This document shows, one piece after another, positions 1-10,080 of a stretch of DNA of 64,000 nucleotides (within the stretch, counting starts at the first letter, position 1; each line of letters starts with the position of its first letter). The DNA comes from Donghicola mangrovi (GTDB lineage: Bacteria; Pseudomonadota; Alphaproteobacteria; Rhodobacterales; Rhodobacteraceae): assembly GCF_013377535.1 (NCBI RefSeq), contig NZ_JABCJE010000003.1, forward strand, positions 434,001 to 498,000, written 5' to 3'. Both the position numbers and the translations under genes were made by a program. Under the pieces are notes generated by a model. The model searched no databases and was not told where the DNA came from. It saw nothing but the letters and a program-made list of their open reading frames with translations.

Positions 1-576
1 GAACGCCTCGGTAAAGCCGAGGTTCACGATCCTGCGGAACGCATCGCGACTGGTGGGCAGGGCCAGCGCGTCTTTGTGCCAGACTTCGGGGCGGGCAGCG
101 TCCTCGTCCTGCGGGATGATGTTGTAATCGCCTGCCATCACCAGCGGCATTTCCTGCGCCAGCAAGGATTTGGCGTGCGCCTCCATGCGGGCCATCCATG
201 CCAGTTTGTAATCGTATTTCGGACCGGGAGCAGGGTTGCCGTTGGGCAGATAGAGGCCGCACAAACGCACCGCGTGTTTGTCACCGATCACGGTGGCTTC
301 GATCCAGCGGGCCTGTTCGTCGGTGTCGTCACCGGGCAGGCCCCGGGTCACATCCTCGAGCGGGAGCTTGGACAGGATCGCGACCCCGTTAAAGCCCTTT
401 TGGCCGTGGGTCTCGACCCGGTAACCTAGTTCCTCGATCAGTTCGCGGGGAAAACCTTCGTCGACGGACTTGATCTCTTGAACGGCGACCACATCGGGGC
501 TGGCCTCTTTCAGCCATGCCAGCAGCGTTTCTATGCGCGCTTTGATACCGTTGATGTTGTAGGTCACGATCTGCAT
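1..576 (-). CDS. xthA: Exodeoxyribonuclease III, partial (N-terminal 192 residues)
   Basis: Base-excision repair enzyme with AP endonuclease and 3'-5' exonuclease activity. The gene runs off the left edge, so only residues 1-192 are visible. The exonuclease-endonuclease-phosphatase fold shows in order: N7 in the TYNING start, the metal-binding glutamate in VQEIKS (about E34), LYLPNG near residues 108-113, and the catalytic GDYN near 149-152. The ATG at 576 is chosen because the family begins with this strand (M-x-I-x-T-x-N-I-N-G). The C-terminal catalytic Asp/His lie outside the window. It is divergent from the next gene across about 250 bp. The assignment is confident from motif order. Confidence 0.93.
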   Translation of the reverse strand, partial: MQIVTYNINGIKARIETLLAWLKEASPDVVAVQEIKSVDEGFPRELIEELGYRVETHGQKGFNGVAILSKLPLEDVTRGLPGDDTDEQARWIEATVIGDKHAVRLCGLYLPNGNPAPGPKYDYKLAWMARMEAHAKSLLAQEMPLVMAGDYNIIPQDEDAARPEVWHKDALALPTSRDAFRRIVNLGFTEAF

Positions 577-829
577 GGCGTCTCTCCCGTTTGGTTGAGC
601 TATCGCCCATCCCCGCTCCAAGGGCAAGCCGCGCGGGGTCCGTTACCGATAGCGGGGACGTGTGGGGAAAAGTGAAATACACGCATAGGTTTAACTTCTC
701 CCCAGATGTAGGGGATGGATTTTTCCCTGAATCTACGGTGCAATACCGCTATTGATAAAAAAGAGCGCACGGCGGCACTTTATTAGCTGAACCCGCTCTA
801 GGTGTTTTGTTGCGAGTTGTTTCGTAGTT
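577..829. other. Intergenic region between xthA and the 365-aa gene
   Basis: A 253-base divergent gap, the longest in the window. It must hold the promoters of both flanking genes. The part from about 690 to 830 is visibly more AT-rich than its surroundings. I could not pick out a convincing -35/-10 pair, a hairpin with a T-tract or a conserved ORF in it. Confidence 0.5.
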
Positions 830-1927
830 ATGGGTTTTAAAGAGATGGATATGCTGAGGGATGGTCCGCAAGGGGCCAACGTGGTCGCCTTCAAGCCCAG
901 AGACGTCACACCCGAATCCTGGCTGAAAATCGGCGACAACATTCTGAATCACCGGCACCGTCCGGAAACGCTGCCGTGGATCACCGAGAACGTGTTCCTG
1001 CTGGTGATGGCCCGTCGTTGCGGACTGAGCCTAGGGTCCGAATTCCGCCGGATGTATCGGGATGCCTACGAATCCCTGCCGGAATTTCTGCAGTTCCAGC
1101 CTGACAGCTATTGCATGATCCTGACCATCGCGACCGAGCTCGAGCGTCAGGGCATGTCCGGCAATCTGGCGGGGCGGATGGTCCAATGGATCAAATCCCG
1201 CGATCTGATTGCGGCGGAACCGTCTGACAACCAACGCCTTTTTGCGAGCTGGCAGATGTGGCAGCACGGCACCTCCGGTCTGGGAGAGGCCGAGGATCAG
1301 GCCCTCATCCGCCGCACGATGCAGCGCGTGTCCCGCGCGGACCTTTATGCGCAGCTCCCCTTGGGGGTCGAGCTGGCGCAATCTGTGGCGCAATTGACGG
1401 CGATGGGTGGGCTGCGGTCGCTGGCCTCGGACGCGATCAAATCCAGCCTGCGGAATGCGGTGTTTTACGCCTATCTGGCAAGCGATGATCTGACCTTGGC
1501 GCGGCTGTCCAGCGTCTATGGGATGCTGGGGATGGTACTGCCCCAACCGATCGAGAATTACATTCTAAAGCAGTTGTCCCGAGTGCGTTTGGAGCCCGGT
1601 TTCGATCTGGGCAAACCCGATCACCTGACATTCTATATCGCGGCGCAGGTCACAGCCTACACGGCCAATCAGGGTGTCTTTGCGGAAACCCTGCCAGAGG
1701 GTGGTTTTTCGGCGCAACTTCCGCGCGTCATGACCAGCCCCATGCGCGAGATCTCCGAAATCATCCGCACAATGAAGTCCCGCCGCTCCGGAAACTGGCA
1801 GCAGATGCAGCCCGAAATCGAACGCCAGCTCAGCTTTCCGGCGTTCAACCGGCTGCGCTCGGCCGCGGGTTGTCCGGGGTTCGAGGCGTTTTTCGAAGTG
1901 TTCTCGCGCCCTTACGAGCGCCTGTAA
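830..1927 (+). CDS. Unrecognised conserved-looking protein, 365 aa
   Basis: I do not recognise this protein; no catalytic motif is visible. It has no signal peptide and no obvious membrane segment. It looks mostly alpha-helical, with a patterned middle and C-terminal half (about 130-340), and is probably cytoplasmic. Codon use matches the neighbours. The start is uncertain: the ATG at 830 has a poor ribosome-binding site, and the ATG at 851 has AAAGAG at better spacing, which would give 358 residues. It converges on the A-type Fe-S carrier gene, with only 8 bases between the two stop codons. It may belong to a DUF family restricted to Rhodobacteraceae, but I cannot confirm that. Confidence 0.75.
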   Translation: MGFKEMDMLRDGPQGANVVAFKPRDVTPESWLKIGDNILNHRHRPETLPWITENVFLLVMARRCGLSLGSEFRRMYRDAYESLPEFLQFQPDSYCMILTIATELERQGMSGNLAGRMVQWIKSRDLIAAEPSDNQRLFASWQMWQHGTSGLGEAEDQALIRRTMQRVSRADLYAQLPLGVELAQSVAQLTAMGGLRSLASDAIKSSLRNAVFYAYLASDDLTLARLSSVYGMLGMVLPQPIENYILKQLSRVRLEPGFDLGKPDHLTFYIAAQVTAYTANQGVFAETLPEGGFSAQLPRVMTSPMREISEIIRTMKSRRSGNWQQMQPEIERQLSFPAFNRLRSAAGCPGFEAFFEVFSRPYERL

Positions 1928-1935
1928 GTTCGCGA

Positions 1936-2259
1936 TCAGATCGAGAAGCTGGTCCCGCACCCGCAAGAGCTGCTGGCATTCGGGTTGTCGATGATGAACC
2001 GTGCGCCGATCAGCTCTTCGCTGAAGTCGATGGTCGCGCCCGCCAAAAAGGGCAGGGACGTGCTGTCCACGATCACCTTTTCACCGGCGCCTTCCAGCAC
2101 CAGATCATCGGTGGTCGGCTCGTCCAGCTTGATGTCGTATTGGAAGCCAGAGCAGCCGCCACCCTCGACCGCGACGCGCAGAGCCTTGCCAGAGGCCGCG
2201 GCGCCGATCTCTTGCAGGCGGTCGAATGCGCGGGGCGTGACCTTGGGGGGCAGATTCAT
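1936..2259 (-). CDS. erpA: A-type iron-sulfur cluster carrier (HesB/IscA/ErpA family)
   Basis: Small scaffold/carrier that receives Fe-S clusters from the SUF machinery and delivers them to apoproteins. The 107-residue length is typical. The three invariant cysteines are present: C36 in GGGCSGF, and C99 and C101 in the C-terminal SCGCGTSF. An in-frame extension upstream exists, but the ATG at 2259 is preceded by GGAGATCAAAG, a good Shine-Dalgarno, and begins at the family's usual N-terminus. It is divergent from the dGTPase. Which paralogue it is (ErpA, IscA or SufA) cannot be settled from sequence alone; ErpA is the best guess. A suf operon lies at the right end of the window. Confidence 0.9.
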   Translation of the reverse strand: MNLPPKVTPRAFDRLQEIGAAASGKALRVAVEGGGCSGFQYDIKLDEPTTDDLVLEGAGEKVIVDSTSLPFLAGATIDFSEELIGARFIIDNPNASSSCGCGTSFSI

Positions 2260-2281
2260 CTTTGATCTCCAATGTTTTGCT

Positions 2282-2310
2282 TTGATCAACACATGGAATA
2301 TATGTGGTAT
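2282..2310 (+). promoter_or_regulatory. Candidate sigma-70 promoter of the dGTPase gene
   Basis: TTGATC at 2282-2287 and TGGTAT at 2305-2310 are separated by 17 bases and lie just upstream of the ribosome-binding site of the forward gene. The -35 matches consensus at four of six positions and the -10 at three. This is a weak call. Confidence 0.3.
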
Positions 2311-2334
2311 GGGACAAAGCGACAAGGAGGGGGC

Positions 2335-3516
2335 ATGAAAGCACCCTACGCATGTGATCCGGCCCGTAGTCGCGGGCGGCTCTTTGATGAGGAAGGCAGC
2401 ACCTTCCGTTCATGTTTCCAGCGGGACAGGGATCGTATTCTGCATTCCAGCGCGTTCCGCAGGCTCAAGCACAAAACTCAGGTCTTTGTAGAGCACGAGG
2501 GTGACTATTACCGCACCCGCCTGACCCATTCGCTCGAGGTTGCGCAGGTGGCCCGCACGATGGCAGGGGCCTTGGGCCTGAATCAGGAACTGACCGAGGC
2601 TGTGGCGCTGGCCCATGATCTGGGGCACACCCCCTTTGGTCACACGGGCGAGGATGCGCTGGCCGAGTTGATGGCCCCCTATGGCGGGTTCGACCACAAC
2701 GCACAGGCGATCCGCATCGTGACGCGTCTGGAAACCCATTACGCGGATTTCGACGGTCTGAACCTGACATGGGAAACGCTGGAGGGGATCGCCAAGCATA
2801 ACGGTCCGGTGCCCGCGCCGTATCCCTATGCCTTGGCCGAATACAACGCCCGCCACGATCTGGAACTGACCACCCACGCCAGCGCCGAAGCGCAGGTCGC
2901 GGCCATCGCGGATGATGTTGCCTACAATAACCACGACTTGCAGGACGGTCTTCGCGCAGGTCTTTTCACCGAAGAAGAGGTCGCAGCCCTGCCCATCGTG
3001 TGCGATGCCTATGCCGAGGTGGACGCGAAATACCCTGTTCTGGACCGCCGCCGCCGCCGGTACGAGGCTCTGCGCCGTGTCTTTGGCGTGATGGTCGGTG
3101 ACGTGATCGACACCGCCGAGGCCAAGCTGGCCGCCAGCGGCGCACAATCGGTAGAAGAGTTGCGCCACGCCGGTCACAGCGTCATCACTTTTTCTGACGA
3201 TTTGCGGGAACAGATCAACGTGATCCGCCGTTTCCTGTTCACGCGCATGTACCGTGCGCCCTCTGTCGTCGAAGTCAGAAAGCGGGTCACTCAGGTGACC
3301 AAGGATCTGTTCCAGATCTATCTGAACGATCCGCATCTGCTGCCCGAGAACTGGCAGGCGCAAATTGCCGCCGTCCGTGATCAGGGCGAAACCGAGATCG
3401 CGCGCAGCGTGGCGGATTATGTGGCCGGAATGACCGACCGCTTTGCGCTGCTGGAACACGCGCGGCTCTGCCACGGCGAAGGATTGGGGGACCTGCACGG
3501 ACCGGCGCAACGCTAA
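2335..3516 (+). CDS. dgt: Deoxyguanosinetriphosphate triphosphohydrolase-like protein
   Basis: HD-superfamily dNTP triphosphohydrolase that hydrolyses dGTP (or other dNTPs) to the nucleoside and tripolyphosphate, affecting dNTP pools. The metal-binding HD signature is clear: RLTHS (H65), then AHDLGHTPFGH with the HD pair at 94-95. The N-terminal block with FRRLKHKTQV near 41-50 is the family nucleotide-binding element. The 393-aa length fits the alphaproteobacterial type 2 dGTPases. The start at 2335 is chosen over an upstream in-frame ATG because AAGGAGG sits about five bases before it. Physiological substrate preference cannot be read from sequence. Confidence 0.93.
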   Translation: MKAPYACDPARSRGRLFDEEGSTFRSCFQRDRDRILHSSAFRRLKHKTQVFVEHEGDYYRTRLTHSLEVAQVARTMAGALGLNQELTEAVALAHDLGHTPFGHTGEDALAELMAPYGGFDHNAQAIRIVTRLETHYADFDGLNLTWETLEGIAKHNGPVPAPYPYALAEYNARHDLELTTHASAEAQVAAIADDVAYNNHDLQDGLRAGLFTEEEVAALPIVCDAYAEVDAKYPVLDRRRRRYEALRRVFGVMVGDVIDTAEAKLAASGAQSVEELRHAGHSVITFSDDLREQINVIRRFLFTRMYRAPSVVEVRKRVTQVTKDLFQIYLNDPHLLPENWQAQIAAVRDQGETEIARSVADYVAGMTDRFALLEHARLCHGEGLGDLHGPAQR

Positions 3517-3537
3517 GAAAAGACGACGAGGGAACCA

Positions 3538-5358
3538 ATGTCAGTAGCGAGTGAAGTGGCCGGTCTGGGTCCGGTGAATGCGATTGCGCTGGTGGGGGCC
3601 CTCGGGGTTGGCAGTCAGTGGCTGGCGTGGCGTCTGCGGATGCCCGCGATTGTGCTGATGCTGCTGGCCGGTCTGATTGTCGGGCCGGGCTTGGGAATTT
3701 TCGATCCGGCGCGGGACATTGGCCCGCTCATGAAGCCGATGGTCAGTATCGCCGTCGCCATCATCCTGTTCGAAGGCGGCCTGACCCTTGATTTCCATTC
3801 CTTGCGAGAGGCACGCATCGGCGTGCGGCGCCTTGTGTTTATCGGTGCGCCCTTGGGGTGGGCGCTGTCCTCGGCGGCACTGCATTACGCGGCCGGTCTG
3901 GGTTGGGCGGCCTCGACCGTGTTTGGCGGGATCATGGTGGTGACCGGCCCTACGGTGATCGCGCCCTTGCTGCGGCAAGCCCGCCTGCAACAACGTCCCG
4001 CCAAGCTGCTGCAATGGGAAGCCATCGTGAACGACCCCGTGGGGGCGCTGGCGGCGGTTCTGGCCTTTACCGTGGTTTTGGTAAACGCAGACACCCAAAC
4101 GGTGGGCGAGGCTGTGCGGGAATTCACCGTCGGTCTCGGCTTTGCCGCGGTGCTGGGGCTGGTGGCGGGCTGGGGCCTGTCCGAAAGCTTTACCCGCGGA
4201 TTTGTCCCTGAATTCATGAAGGTGCCGGTGCTGTTCACCGTGCTGATCGCGGTTTTCGCGGCCTCGGACGCGGTGCTGCACGAAAGTGGCTTGCTGGCGG
4301 TGACGGTCATGGGCATCTGGCTCGCGAACGCGGAACTGCCAAGTTACGAGGAACTGCGCCGCTTCAAGGAACACGCCACGGTTCTACTGGTGTCCGGCGT
4401 GTTTATCCTGTTGGCCGCGAATATGGACCGCGAGACGCTGTTCGCGATGGACTGGTCCACGCTGGCCTTTGTGGTGGTGGTCGTGCTGCTGGCCCGCCCC
4501 ATCACGGTGATGATTTCCCTGATCGGGTCCGATGTGCCCATGAACGAGCGCATCCTGATCGCCATGACCGGCCCGCGCGGCGTGGTTCTGGTGGCGGTTG
4601 CGGGCCTGTTTGCAGAGCGCCTTGTGGGGCTTGGCTACGCTGATGCGGCGGAAATTCCGGCGCTGGCCTTTGCGCTGGTGGCGGCAACGGTGGTGCTGCA
4701 CGGGTTCACGCTGGCCCCCTTGGCACGCTGGTTGGGGCTGACCGCCCATGGTCCGGCGGGTGTGCTGATCGTGGGTGGCTCGCGCTGGTCCGCCGAACTG
4801 GCCAAAGCGCTAGAGGATGCGGGGTTGCCCGTGCTGATCGTGGATCGCAACCGCGCTCGCCTGCGCACCGCGCGCGAGGCCGGTCTGACCACCTATTACG
4901 GGGATATCCTGTCCGAGGATGCCCATAACGCGCTGGACCTTGTCCCATACCAGAAGGTCATCGCCGCAACCGATAACGACGCCTATAACACGCTGGTCGC
5001 CACCGATCTTGCCCCCGAATTCGGGCGCGAGAACGTCTGGCAAATCACCCGCGCGAACGAGGATTCGCGCCGCCACGCGCTGCCCGTGACTTTGGGTGGG
5101 CGGGAACTGGGTCATGGCCTGACCCATCTTGAATTGGGGAACCTGATGTTGCAGGGCTGGCGGTTTGGTCGGACCAAGCTGACCGACGACTACACGTTCG
5201 AACAGTGGCAGGCCGAACGCCCCGACGGCATCCCCCTGATGGAGCTGACCGACGACACCATCCGCCTCTTGGGCAAAGAGCATCCGCCCCGTGGAAAATC
5301 GGGGATGACCTTGCTTGCGATGCTGCCGCCAAAGGATGAAACGACTCGTCGGGATTGA
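3538..5358 (+). CDS. CPA1-family cation/proton antiporter with C-terminal TrkA-N domain
   Basis: Inner-membrane Na+(or K+)/H+ exchanger. Residues about 10-395 form roughly a dozen hydrophobic segments, with the paired N165-D166 (VNDPVGA) expected of electroneutral CPA1 transporters. From about residue 403 a soluble Rossmann domain starts with VLIVGGSRW, and an aspartate follows in [10 protein letters not shown]. This is a TrkA-N/RCK nucleotide-binding module that probably gates transport. The 606-aa length and architecture resemble NhaP/YjcE-type proteins. The gene starts 21 bases after dgt and may be co-transcribed. Which ion is exchanged is not decidable here. Confidence 0.88.
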   Translation: MSVASEVAGLGPVNAIALVGALGVGSQWLAWRLRMPAIVLMLLAGLIVGPGLGIFDPARDIGPLMKPMVSIAVAIILFEGGLTLDFHSLREARIGVRRLVFIGAPLGWALSSAALHYAAGLGWAASTVFGGIMVVTGPTVIAPLLRQARLQQRPAKLLQWEAIVNDPVGALAAVLAFTVVLVNADTQTVGEAVREFTVGLGFAAVLGLVAGWGLSESFTRGFVPEFMKVPVLFTVLIAVFAASDAVLHESGLLAVTVMGIWLANAELPSYEELRRFKEHATVLLVSGVFILLAANMDRETLFAMDWSTLAFVVVVVLLARPITVMISLIGSDVPMNERILIAMTGPRGVVLVAVAGLFAERLVGLGYADAAEIPALAFALVAATVVLHGFTLAPLARWLGLTAHGPAGVLIVGGSRWSAELAKALEDAGLPVLIVDRNRARLRTAREAGLTTYYGDILSEDAHNALDLVPYQKVIAATDNDAYNTLVATDLAPEFGRENVWQITRANEDSRRHALPVTLGGRELGHGLTHLELGNLMLQGWRFGRTKLTDDYTFEQWQAERPDGIPLMELTDDTIRLLGKEHPPRGKSGMTLLAMLPPKDETTRRD

Positions 5359-5410
5359 CGCGGGGCATAGGGCTGGTACATCCGGTCCTCAATCAGACAG
5401 GATTGGACCT

Positions 5411-7156
5411 ATGAACCTCTTTACCGACATTCACGCTGTTGTTCTTGCCGCGCTGGAGCAAATGCAGGCCGAGGGCGCGCTGCCCGCGGGTCTTGATTTC
5501 GCCAACGTCACGGTGGAGCCTCCGCGTGATCCGCTGCACGGGGACATGGCGACCAACGCTGCAATGGTGCTGGCGAAACCCGCAGGGGCCAAGCCGCGCG
5601 ACATCGCAGAAAAGCTGGTCGAGAAGTTGGCAGCAGACGACCGTATCACCAGCGCCGAAGTGGCTGGCCCCGGCTTTATCAACCTGCGCCTGGCGCCCGC
5701 CGTGTGGCAGGGCCTTGTGTCGGCTGTTCTGAACGGTGGCACCGCCTATGGCCGCTCGACCCTTGGGGCGGGCAAGAAGGTGAACGTGGAATACGTCTCG
5801 GCCAACCCGACTGGTCCGCTGCACGTGGGTCACACCCGCGGCGCCGTGTTCGGTGACGCGCTGGCCAAGCTGCTGGACTTCGCCGGTTACGACGTGACCC
5901 GCGAATACTACATCAACGATGGCGGCGCGCAGGTCGATGTTCTGGCCCGCTCTGTCTATCTGCGGTACCTCGAGGCGCACGGCAAAGAAGTGGCGTTCGA
6001 GGACGGCACCTATCCCGGCGAATACCTGATCGAAGTTGGTCAGGCGCTGAAGGACAAGGTCGGCGACGCCTATGTCGACGAGCCGGAATCTGTCTGGCTG
6101 GCCGAAGTGCGCAACTATGCCACCGACGCGATGATGGACCTGATCCGCGAGGATCTGCGCCTGCTGAACGTCGAGATGGACGTGTTCTACAGCGAAAAAT
6201 CGCTCTATGGCACCGGCCGCATCGAAGGCGCCATTCAGGACCTGACCGACAAGGGCCTGATCTATCTTGGCACGCTGGAGCCCCCCAAAGGCAAACTGCC
6301 CGAGGATTGGGAGCCCCGCGAACAGACCCTGTTCAAATCGACCGACTACGGCGATGACGTGGACCGCCCGATCAAGAAGTCGGACGGCAGCTGGACCTAT
6401 TTCGCGCCCGATATCGCCTACCACTACGACAAGGTGCAGCGCGGCTTTGACCTGCTGATCGACGTGTTCGGCGCTGACCACGGCGGCTATGTCAAACGGA
6501 TGAAGGCCGCAGTCAGCGCGCTGTCCGGTGGCCGCGTGCCCGTCGATATCAAGCTGTGCCAGCTGGTAAAGCTGTTCAAGAACGGCGAGCCCTTCAAGAT
6601 GTCCAAGCGGGCAGGGACCTTTATCATGCTGCGCGATGTCGTCGAGCAGGTGGGCCCCGATGTGACCCGTTTCGTGATGCTGACCCGCAAGAACGATGCG
6701 CCGCTGGATTTTGATTTCGACAAGGTTCTGGAACAGTCCAAGGACAACCCTGTCTTCTACGTGCAATACGCCCACGCCCGTGTGGCGTCGGTTCTGCGCA
6801 AGGCAGGCGAGGCGAATATCATTGCCGATGACGCGACCCTGCTGGCCGCCGACCATTCCAAGCTGGACCACGAAGCGGAACTTCACCTGCTGAAGAAAAT
6901 CGCCGAATGGCCGCGTCTGGTCGAGATCGCCGCGCGCACCAACGAACCGCACCGGATTGCCTTCTATCTGTATGAATTGGCATCGGATTTGCACGGCCTG
7001 TGGAACCGTGGCAACGAAATTACCTCTCTGCGATTCCTGCAGGAGGGAGATTCCGCCACATCGCAAGCAAAAATCGCACTGGCACGCGCAACAGCCGTTG
7101 TTATTGCAGCAGGTCTTGGTATCTTGGGTGTTACGCCAGCTGAGGAACTGCGCTGA
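5411..7156 (+). CDS. argS: Arginyl-tRNA synthetase
   Basis: Class I aminoacyl-tRNA synthetase that charges tRNA-Arg. The N-terminal Add1 domain (about 1-100) is followed by the HIGH motif as HVGH near residue 138, in the context [15 protein letters not shown] is intact near residue 398 ([10 protein letters not shown]). The C-terminal DALR anticodon-binding helices are recognisable in the last 120 residues. The length of 581 fits. The ATG at 5411 (MNLFTDIH) is chosen over an upstream in-frame start that would overlap the antiporter gene. It is the first gene of a forward run leading to scpB. Confidence 0.97.
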   Translation: MNLFTDIHAVVLAALEQMQAEGALPAGLDFANVTVEPPRDPLHGDMATNAAMVLAKPAGAKPRDIAEKLVEKLAADDRITSAEVAGPGFINLRLAPAVWQGLVSAVLNGGTAYGRSTLGAGKKVNVEYVSANPTGPLHVGHTRGAVFGDALAKLLDFAGYDVTREYYINDGGAQVDVLARSVYLRYLEAHGKEVAFEDGTYPGEYLIEVGQALKDKVGDAYVDEPESVWLAEVRNYATDAMMDLIREDLRLLNVEMDVFYSEKSLYGTGRIEGAIQDLTDKGLIYLGTLEPPKGKLPEDWEPREQTLFKSTDYGDDVDRPIKKSDGSWTYFAPDIAYHYDKVQRGFDLLIDVFGADHGGYVKRMKAAVSALSGGRVPVDIKLCQLVKLFKNGEPFKMSKRAGTFIMLRDVVEQVGPDVTRFVMLTRKNDAPLDFDFDKVLEQSKDNPVFYVQYAHARVASVLRKAGEANIIADDATLLAADHSKLDHEAELHLLKKIAEWPRLVEIAARTNEPHRIAFYLYELASDLHGLWNRGNEITSLRFLQEGDSATSQAKIALARATAVVIAAGLGILGVTPAEELR

Positions 7157-7233
7157 AGACGCGGCCCACAGGCGAACCACGAGCAGTAGATACAACCAGC
7201 GGTTTCCGGGGATCGCTGGACAGAGAGGCAGTG

Positions 7234-8271
7234 ATGGCGGACTTTCAGTCTCAGGGCGGTTACACGCCCTACAACCAGTATGGTGGCAACTACGGTTGGG
7301 ATGACCCTGCGGACTACATGCAGGATTTCATCGTCGAAGAAAGCCCCCGTCGCAAGCTGATGAACATCGTCGGCTCTGTCGCCTCGGTTGCGGTAGTTTC
7401 TGCTGTCGTTCTATGGGGTTACGGGACAATCGTGCGTGACGTAAGCGGGGTTCCCGTGGTCGCCGCGATGGAAGGTCCCGTGCGCGTTGCCCCCGAAGAA
7501 CCGGGCGGCGAAAAGGCCGCAAATCTGGGTCTCGCCGTGAACGAAGTGGTCGCCGCAGGCGCCAACGACATGCCCGTGGATCAGGTCGTTCTGGCCCCCG
7601 AACCCCTCGACGTGGCCGCCGAAGATGGCGCCATGGCCGAGATTATGCCCGTGGAAGATACTGTAACTGCAGATGACGCGGGCTTCGAAGTCGCGGGCAT
7701 GGGGATCGAGGGAATTGATTCTCAGGTCTTGACCGACGAAGAGAACCTGCCCGTGCCGCTGGATAACATCGTTGATACCGAGGATGACTTTGCCGCACTG
7801 GCGAATCAGCTGGCTTTGAACGTGACCCCGCTCAGCTCGCTGAACCTCGAGGAGACGATGGCCACCACCGTCGAGCCTCAGGCCATGACCGCCAGCATCA
7901 GCGCGCTGCGTCCCCAGATTCGTCCGACCGTCGAGCAGGGTGATCTGCAGGTGGCTTCGGTGGGCGAGTTCGCGGCACCGGCCTCGACCGCTCAGGAAAT
8001 GGACCCGACCGCGCTGCCCGCCGGCACTCGTCTGGTGCAACTGGGTGCCTATGAGAGCCCCGAGATCGCACGTGTGGAATGGGATCGCATCAGCGGCCAG
8101 TTCAACGAATTCTTCACCAACAAAGGCCGCGTGATCCAGAAGGCCGAGAGCGGCGGGCGCACTTTCTATCGTCTGCGGGTCTACGGATTTAACGATCTGG
8201 CCGATTCGCGCCGCTTCTGCTCGGTGCTGATGGCAGGGAACGCGGCCTGTATTCCGGTCGCCCTGCGCTAA
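7234..8271 (+). CDS. SPOR-domain membrane protein
   Basis: Probable cell-division or septal-wall protein. A Gly/Tyr/Gln-rich cytoplasmic tail (1-45) precedes one transmembrane helix (about 47-68). A long acidic, low-complexity periplasmic linker (about 75-260) follows, then a C-terminal SPOR domain (about 265-345). SPOR domains bind denuded glycan at the septum. The architecture is FtsN-like but the sequence is not diagnostic of FtsN. The ATG at 7234 is preferred over the adjacent GTG at 7231, given GAGAGG upstream. Location between argS and nagZ fits a role in peptidoglycan turnover. Confidence 0.87.
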   Translation: MADFQSQGGYTPYNQYGGNYGWDDPADYMQDFIVEESPRRKLMNIVGSVASVAVVSAVVLWGYGTIVRDVSGVPVVAAMEGPVRVAPEEPGGEKAANLGLAVNEVVAAGANDMPVDQVVLAPEPLDVAAEDGAMAEIMPVEDTVTADDAGFEVAGMGIEGIDSQVLTDEENLPVPLDNIVDTEDDFAALANQLALNVTPLSSLNLEETMATTVEPQAMTASISALRPQIRPTVEQGDLQVASVGEFAAPASTAQEMDPTALPAGTRLVQLGAYESPEIARVEWDRISGQFNEFFTNKGRVIQKAESGGRTFYRLRVYGFNDLADSRRFCSVLMAGNAACIPVALR

Positions 8272-8273
8272 CC

Positions 8274-9263
8274 ATGAACCTTGCTGCTATTTTCGGATGC
8301 TCGGGGCCTGTGCTGACAGGCGCCGAGCGTGACTTTTTCAGGGCTGCGCAGCCTTGGGGGTTCATCCTGTTTGCCCGCAATATCGAGGATGCCGCGCAAC
8401 TGCGTGCGCTGACCGCTGATCTGCGGGCGGCCGTGGGTTGGAACGCGCCGATCTTCATCGACCAAGAGGGGGGCAGGGTGGCCCGCCTGCGGGCGCCGCT
8501 GGCCCGTGAATGGACCCCGCCTTTGGACATGGCCGAGGCCGCAGGCGAGAATGCCGCGCGGGCCTATTGGCTGCGCTACCGGATCATTGCGGCGGAGCTG
8601 ATGTCCTATGGCATCGACGGGAACTGCGCGCCGATGGCCGATGTGGCCCGTGCCGACACGCACCCATTCCTGCGCAACCGCTGCTACGGGCAGGATGTGG
8701 CAACCGTTGCCGCCAATGCCCGCGCCTGCGCCGAGGGGCATCTGGACGGCGGCGTATTGCCCGTTCTGAAGCATATCCCCGGTCATGGCTTGGCCCGCGT
8801 GGACAGCCACCTGGACCTGCCGCGCGTGGATGTGGACGCCGAGACCCTGACGAACGTGGATTTCGCGGCCTTCAAGGCGCTGAACGACCTGCCGCTGGGG
8901 ATGACCGCCCATCTGGTGTTCGAGGCGCTGGATGATCAACCGGCCACTCTGTCGCCCAAGATGATGGGGCTGATCCGAAACGAGATCGGCTTTGACGGCT
9001 TGATCATGACCGACGACATCAGCATGGGTGCATTGTCCGGCACGGTGGCCCGCCGGTCCGAACGCGCGATTGCGGCGGGCTGCGATGTGGTTCTGCACTG
9101 CAACGGCAATCTGGCCGAGATGGAGAGCATCGCCAATGTCTGCGGCGACCTGACCGAGGCGGCAATTGTCCGCGCGGATCGGGCCTTGGCCATGCGCCGA
9201 ACCCCAAGCGATATTGACATTCCGGCCCTAGAGGCAGACCTTTCCGCGCTCTTGAACGGGTGA
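8274..9263 (+). CDS. nagZ: Beta-N-acetylhexosaminidase (GH3)
   Basis: Cytoplasmic glycoside hydrolase of family 3 that removes GlcNAc from 1,6-anhydromuropeptides during peptidoglycan recycling. Diagnostic motifs are IDQEGGRVARL near 62, KHIPGHG near 165 (the mobile loop carrying the acid/base histidine) and MTDDISMG near 246, whose first Asp is the nucleophile. The length of 329 is normal. It starts two bases after the SPOR gene stop and ends four bases before scpA, so these genes are very likely one operon. Confidence 0.95.
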   Translation: MNLAAIFGCSGPVLTGAERDFFRAAQPWGFILFARNIEDAAQLRALTADLRAAVGWNAPIFIDQEGGRVARLRAPLAREWTPPLDMAEAAGENAARAYWLRYRIIAAELMSYGIDGNCAPMADVARADTHPFLRNRCYGQDVATVAANARACAEGHLDGGVLPVLKHIPGHGLARVDSHLDLPRVDVDAETLTNVDFAAFKALNDLPLGMTAHLVFEALDDQPATLSPKMMGLIRNEIGFDGLIMTDDISMGALSGTVARRSERAIAAGCDVVLHCNGNLAEMESIANVCGDLTEAAIVRADRALAMRRTPSDIDIPALEADLSALLNG

Positions 9264-9267
9264 GGAA

Positions 9268-10080
9268 ATGGACGATCTATTCAGCAGTGATCCCCGCGGG
9301 CGGGGCGATGGCGCGACCGTCGAAGACCGGCTCGCCGCGGAGGCGCTGATCGTCGACGTCGAGGGCTTCGAAGGCCCGCTCGACGTGCTGCTGACCCTGT
9401 CCCGCACCCAAAAGGTTGACCTGCGCCGCGTCAGCGTTCTGCGCTTGGCGCAGCAGTATCTGGCCTTTGTGGAAAAGGCCAAGAAGCTGCGGATCGAACT
9501 GGCGGCGGACTATCTGGTGATGGCGGCGTGGCTGACCTTCTTGAAATCGCGCCTGCTGCTGCCCCCCGATCCCACCGAGGACGGTCCCACCGGTGAAGAA
9601 CTGGCCGCACATCTGGCCTTCCAGCTGGAGCGTCTGCAGGCCATGCGGGACGCCGCCGCGCAGTTGATGGCGCGGGACCAGTTGGGGCGCGACTTCTTTG
9701 CCCGCGGTCTGCCCGAGGACGTAGAGCGCGTGCGCAAGGTGCGCTACACCGCGACCATTCTGGACCTGATGCGGGGCTATGCCCGCATCCGGACCAAAGA
9801 CGACTTCCGCCCCTTTGTGCTGGACCGCGACAGCATCCTGACCATGGAAGAGGCGCTGGAGCGGATGCGCGGGCTGATCGGCTTTGTCGGGGAATGGGTG
9901 GACCTGTCGACCTATTTGCCCGACGGCTGGGTGGATGACCCCAAGCGCCGCCGGACGGCCACGGCAGCGACCTTTGCCGCGTCATTGGAGCTGGTCAAAG
10001 AAGGCCGCGCCGAGATCCGCCAGACCGAAACATTCGCGCCCATCCAGCTGCGCAGAAGGGAACGCCGCCGTGAGCCATAA
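9268..10080 (+). CDS. scpA: Segregation and condensation protein A (kleisin)
   Basis: Kleisin subunit that bridges SMC heads in the bacterial condensin, acting with ScpB in chromosome compaction and segregation. The N-terminal FEGPLDVLLTL signature (about residues 34-44) and LRIELAADYLVMAAWL are characteristic. The C-terminal winged-helix part (about 185-270) is intact. The length of 270 is typical. Its stop codon overlaps the GTG start of scpB, indicating translational coupling. Confidence 0.94.
   Translation: MDDLFSSDPRGRGDGATVEDRLAAEALIVDVEGFEGPLDVLLTLSRTQKVDLRRVSVLRLAQQYLAFVEKAKKLRIELAADYLVMAAWLTFLKSRLLLPPDPTEDGPTGEELAAHLAFQLERLQAMRDAAAQLMARDQLGRDFFARGLPEDVERVRKVRYTATILDLMRGYARIRTKDDFRPFVLDRDSILTMEEALERMRGLIGFVGEWVDLSTYLPDGWVDDPKRRRTATAATFAASLELVKEGRAEIRQTETFAPIQLRRRERRREP

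Noticed and set aside
2290-2306. CACAT-N7-ATGTG inverted repeat between erpA and dgt
   Set aside because: Only five bases per arm and the spacer is part of an AT-rich promoter stretch; chance is likely.
5393-7195. 600-codon reverse frame opposite argS
   Set aside because: Antisense shadow; argS has intact HIGH and KMSKR motifs.
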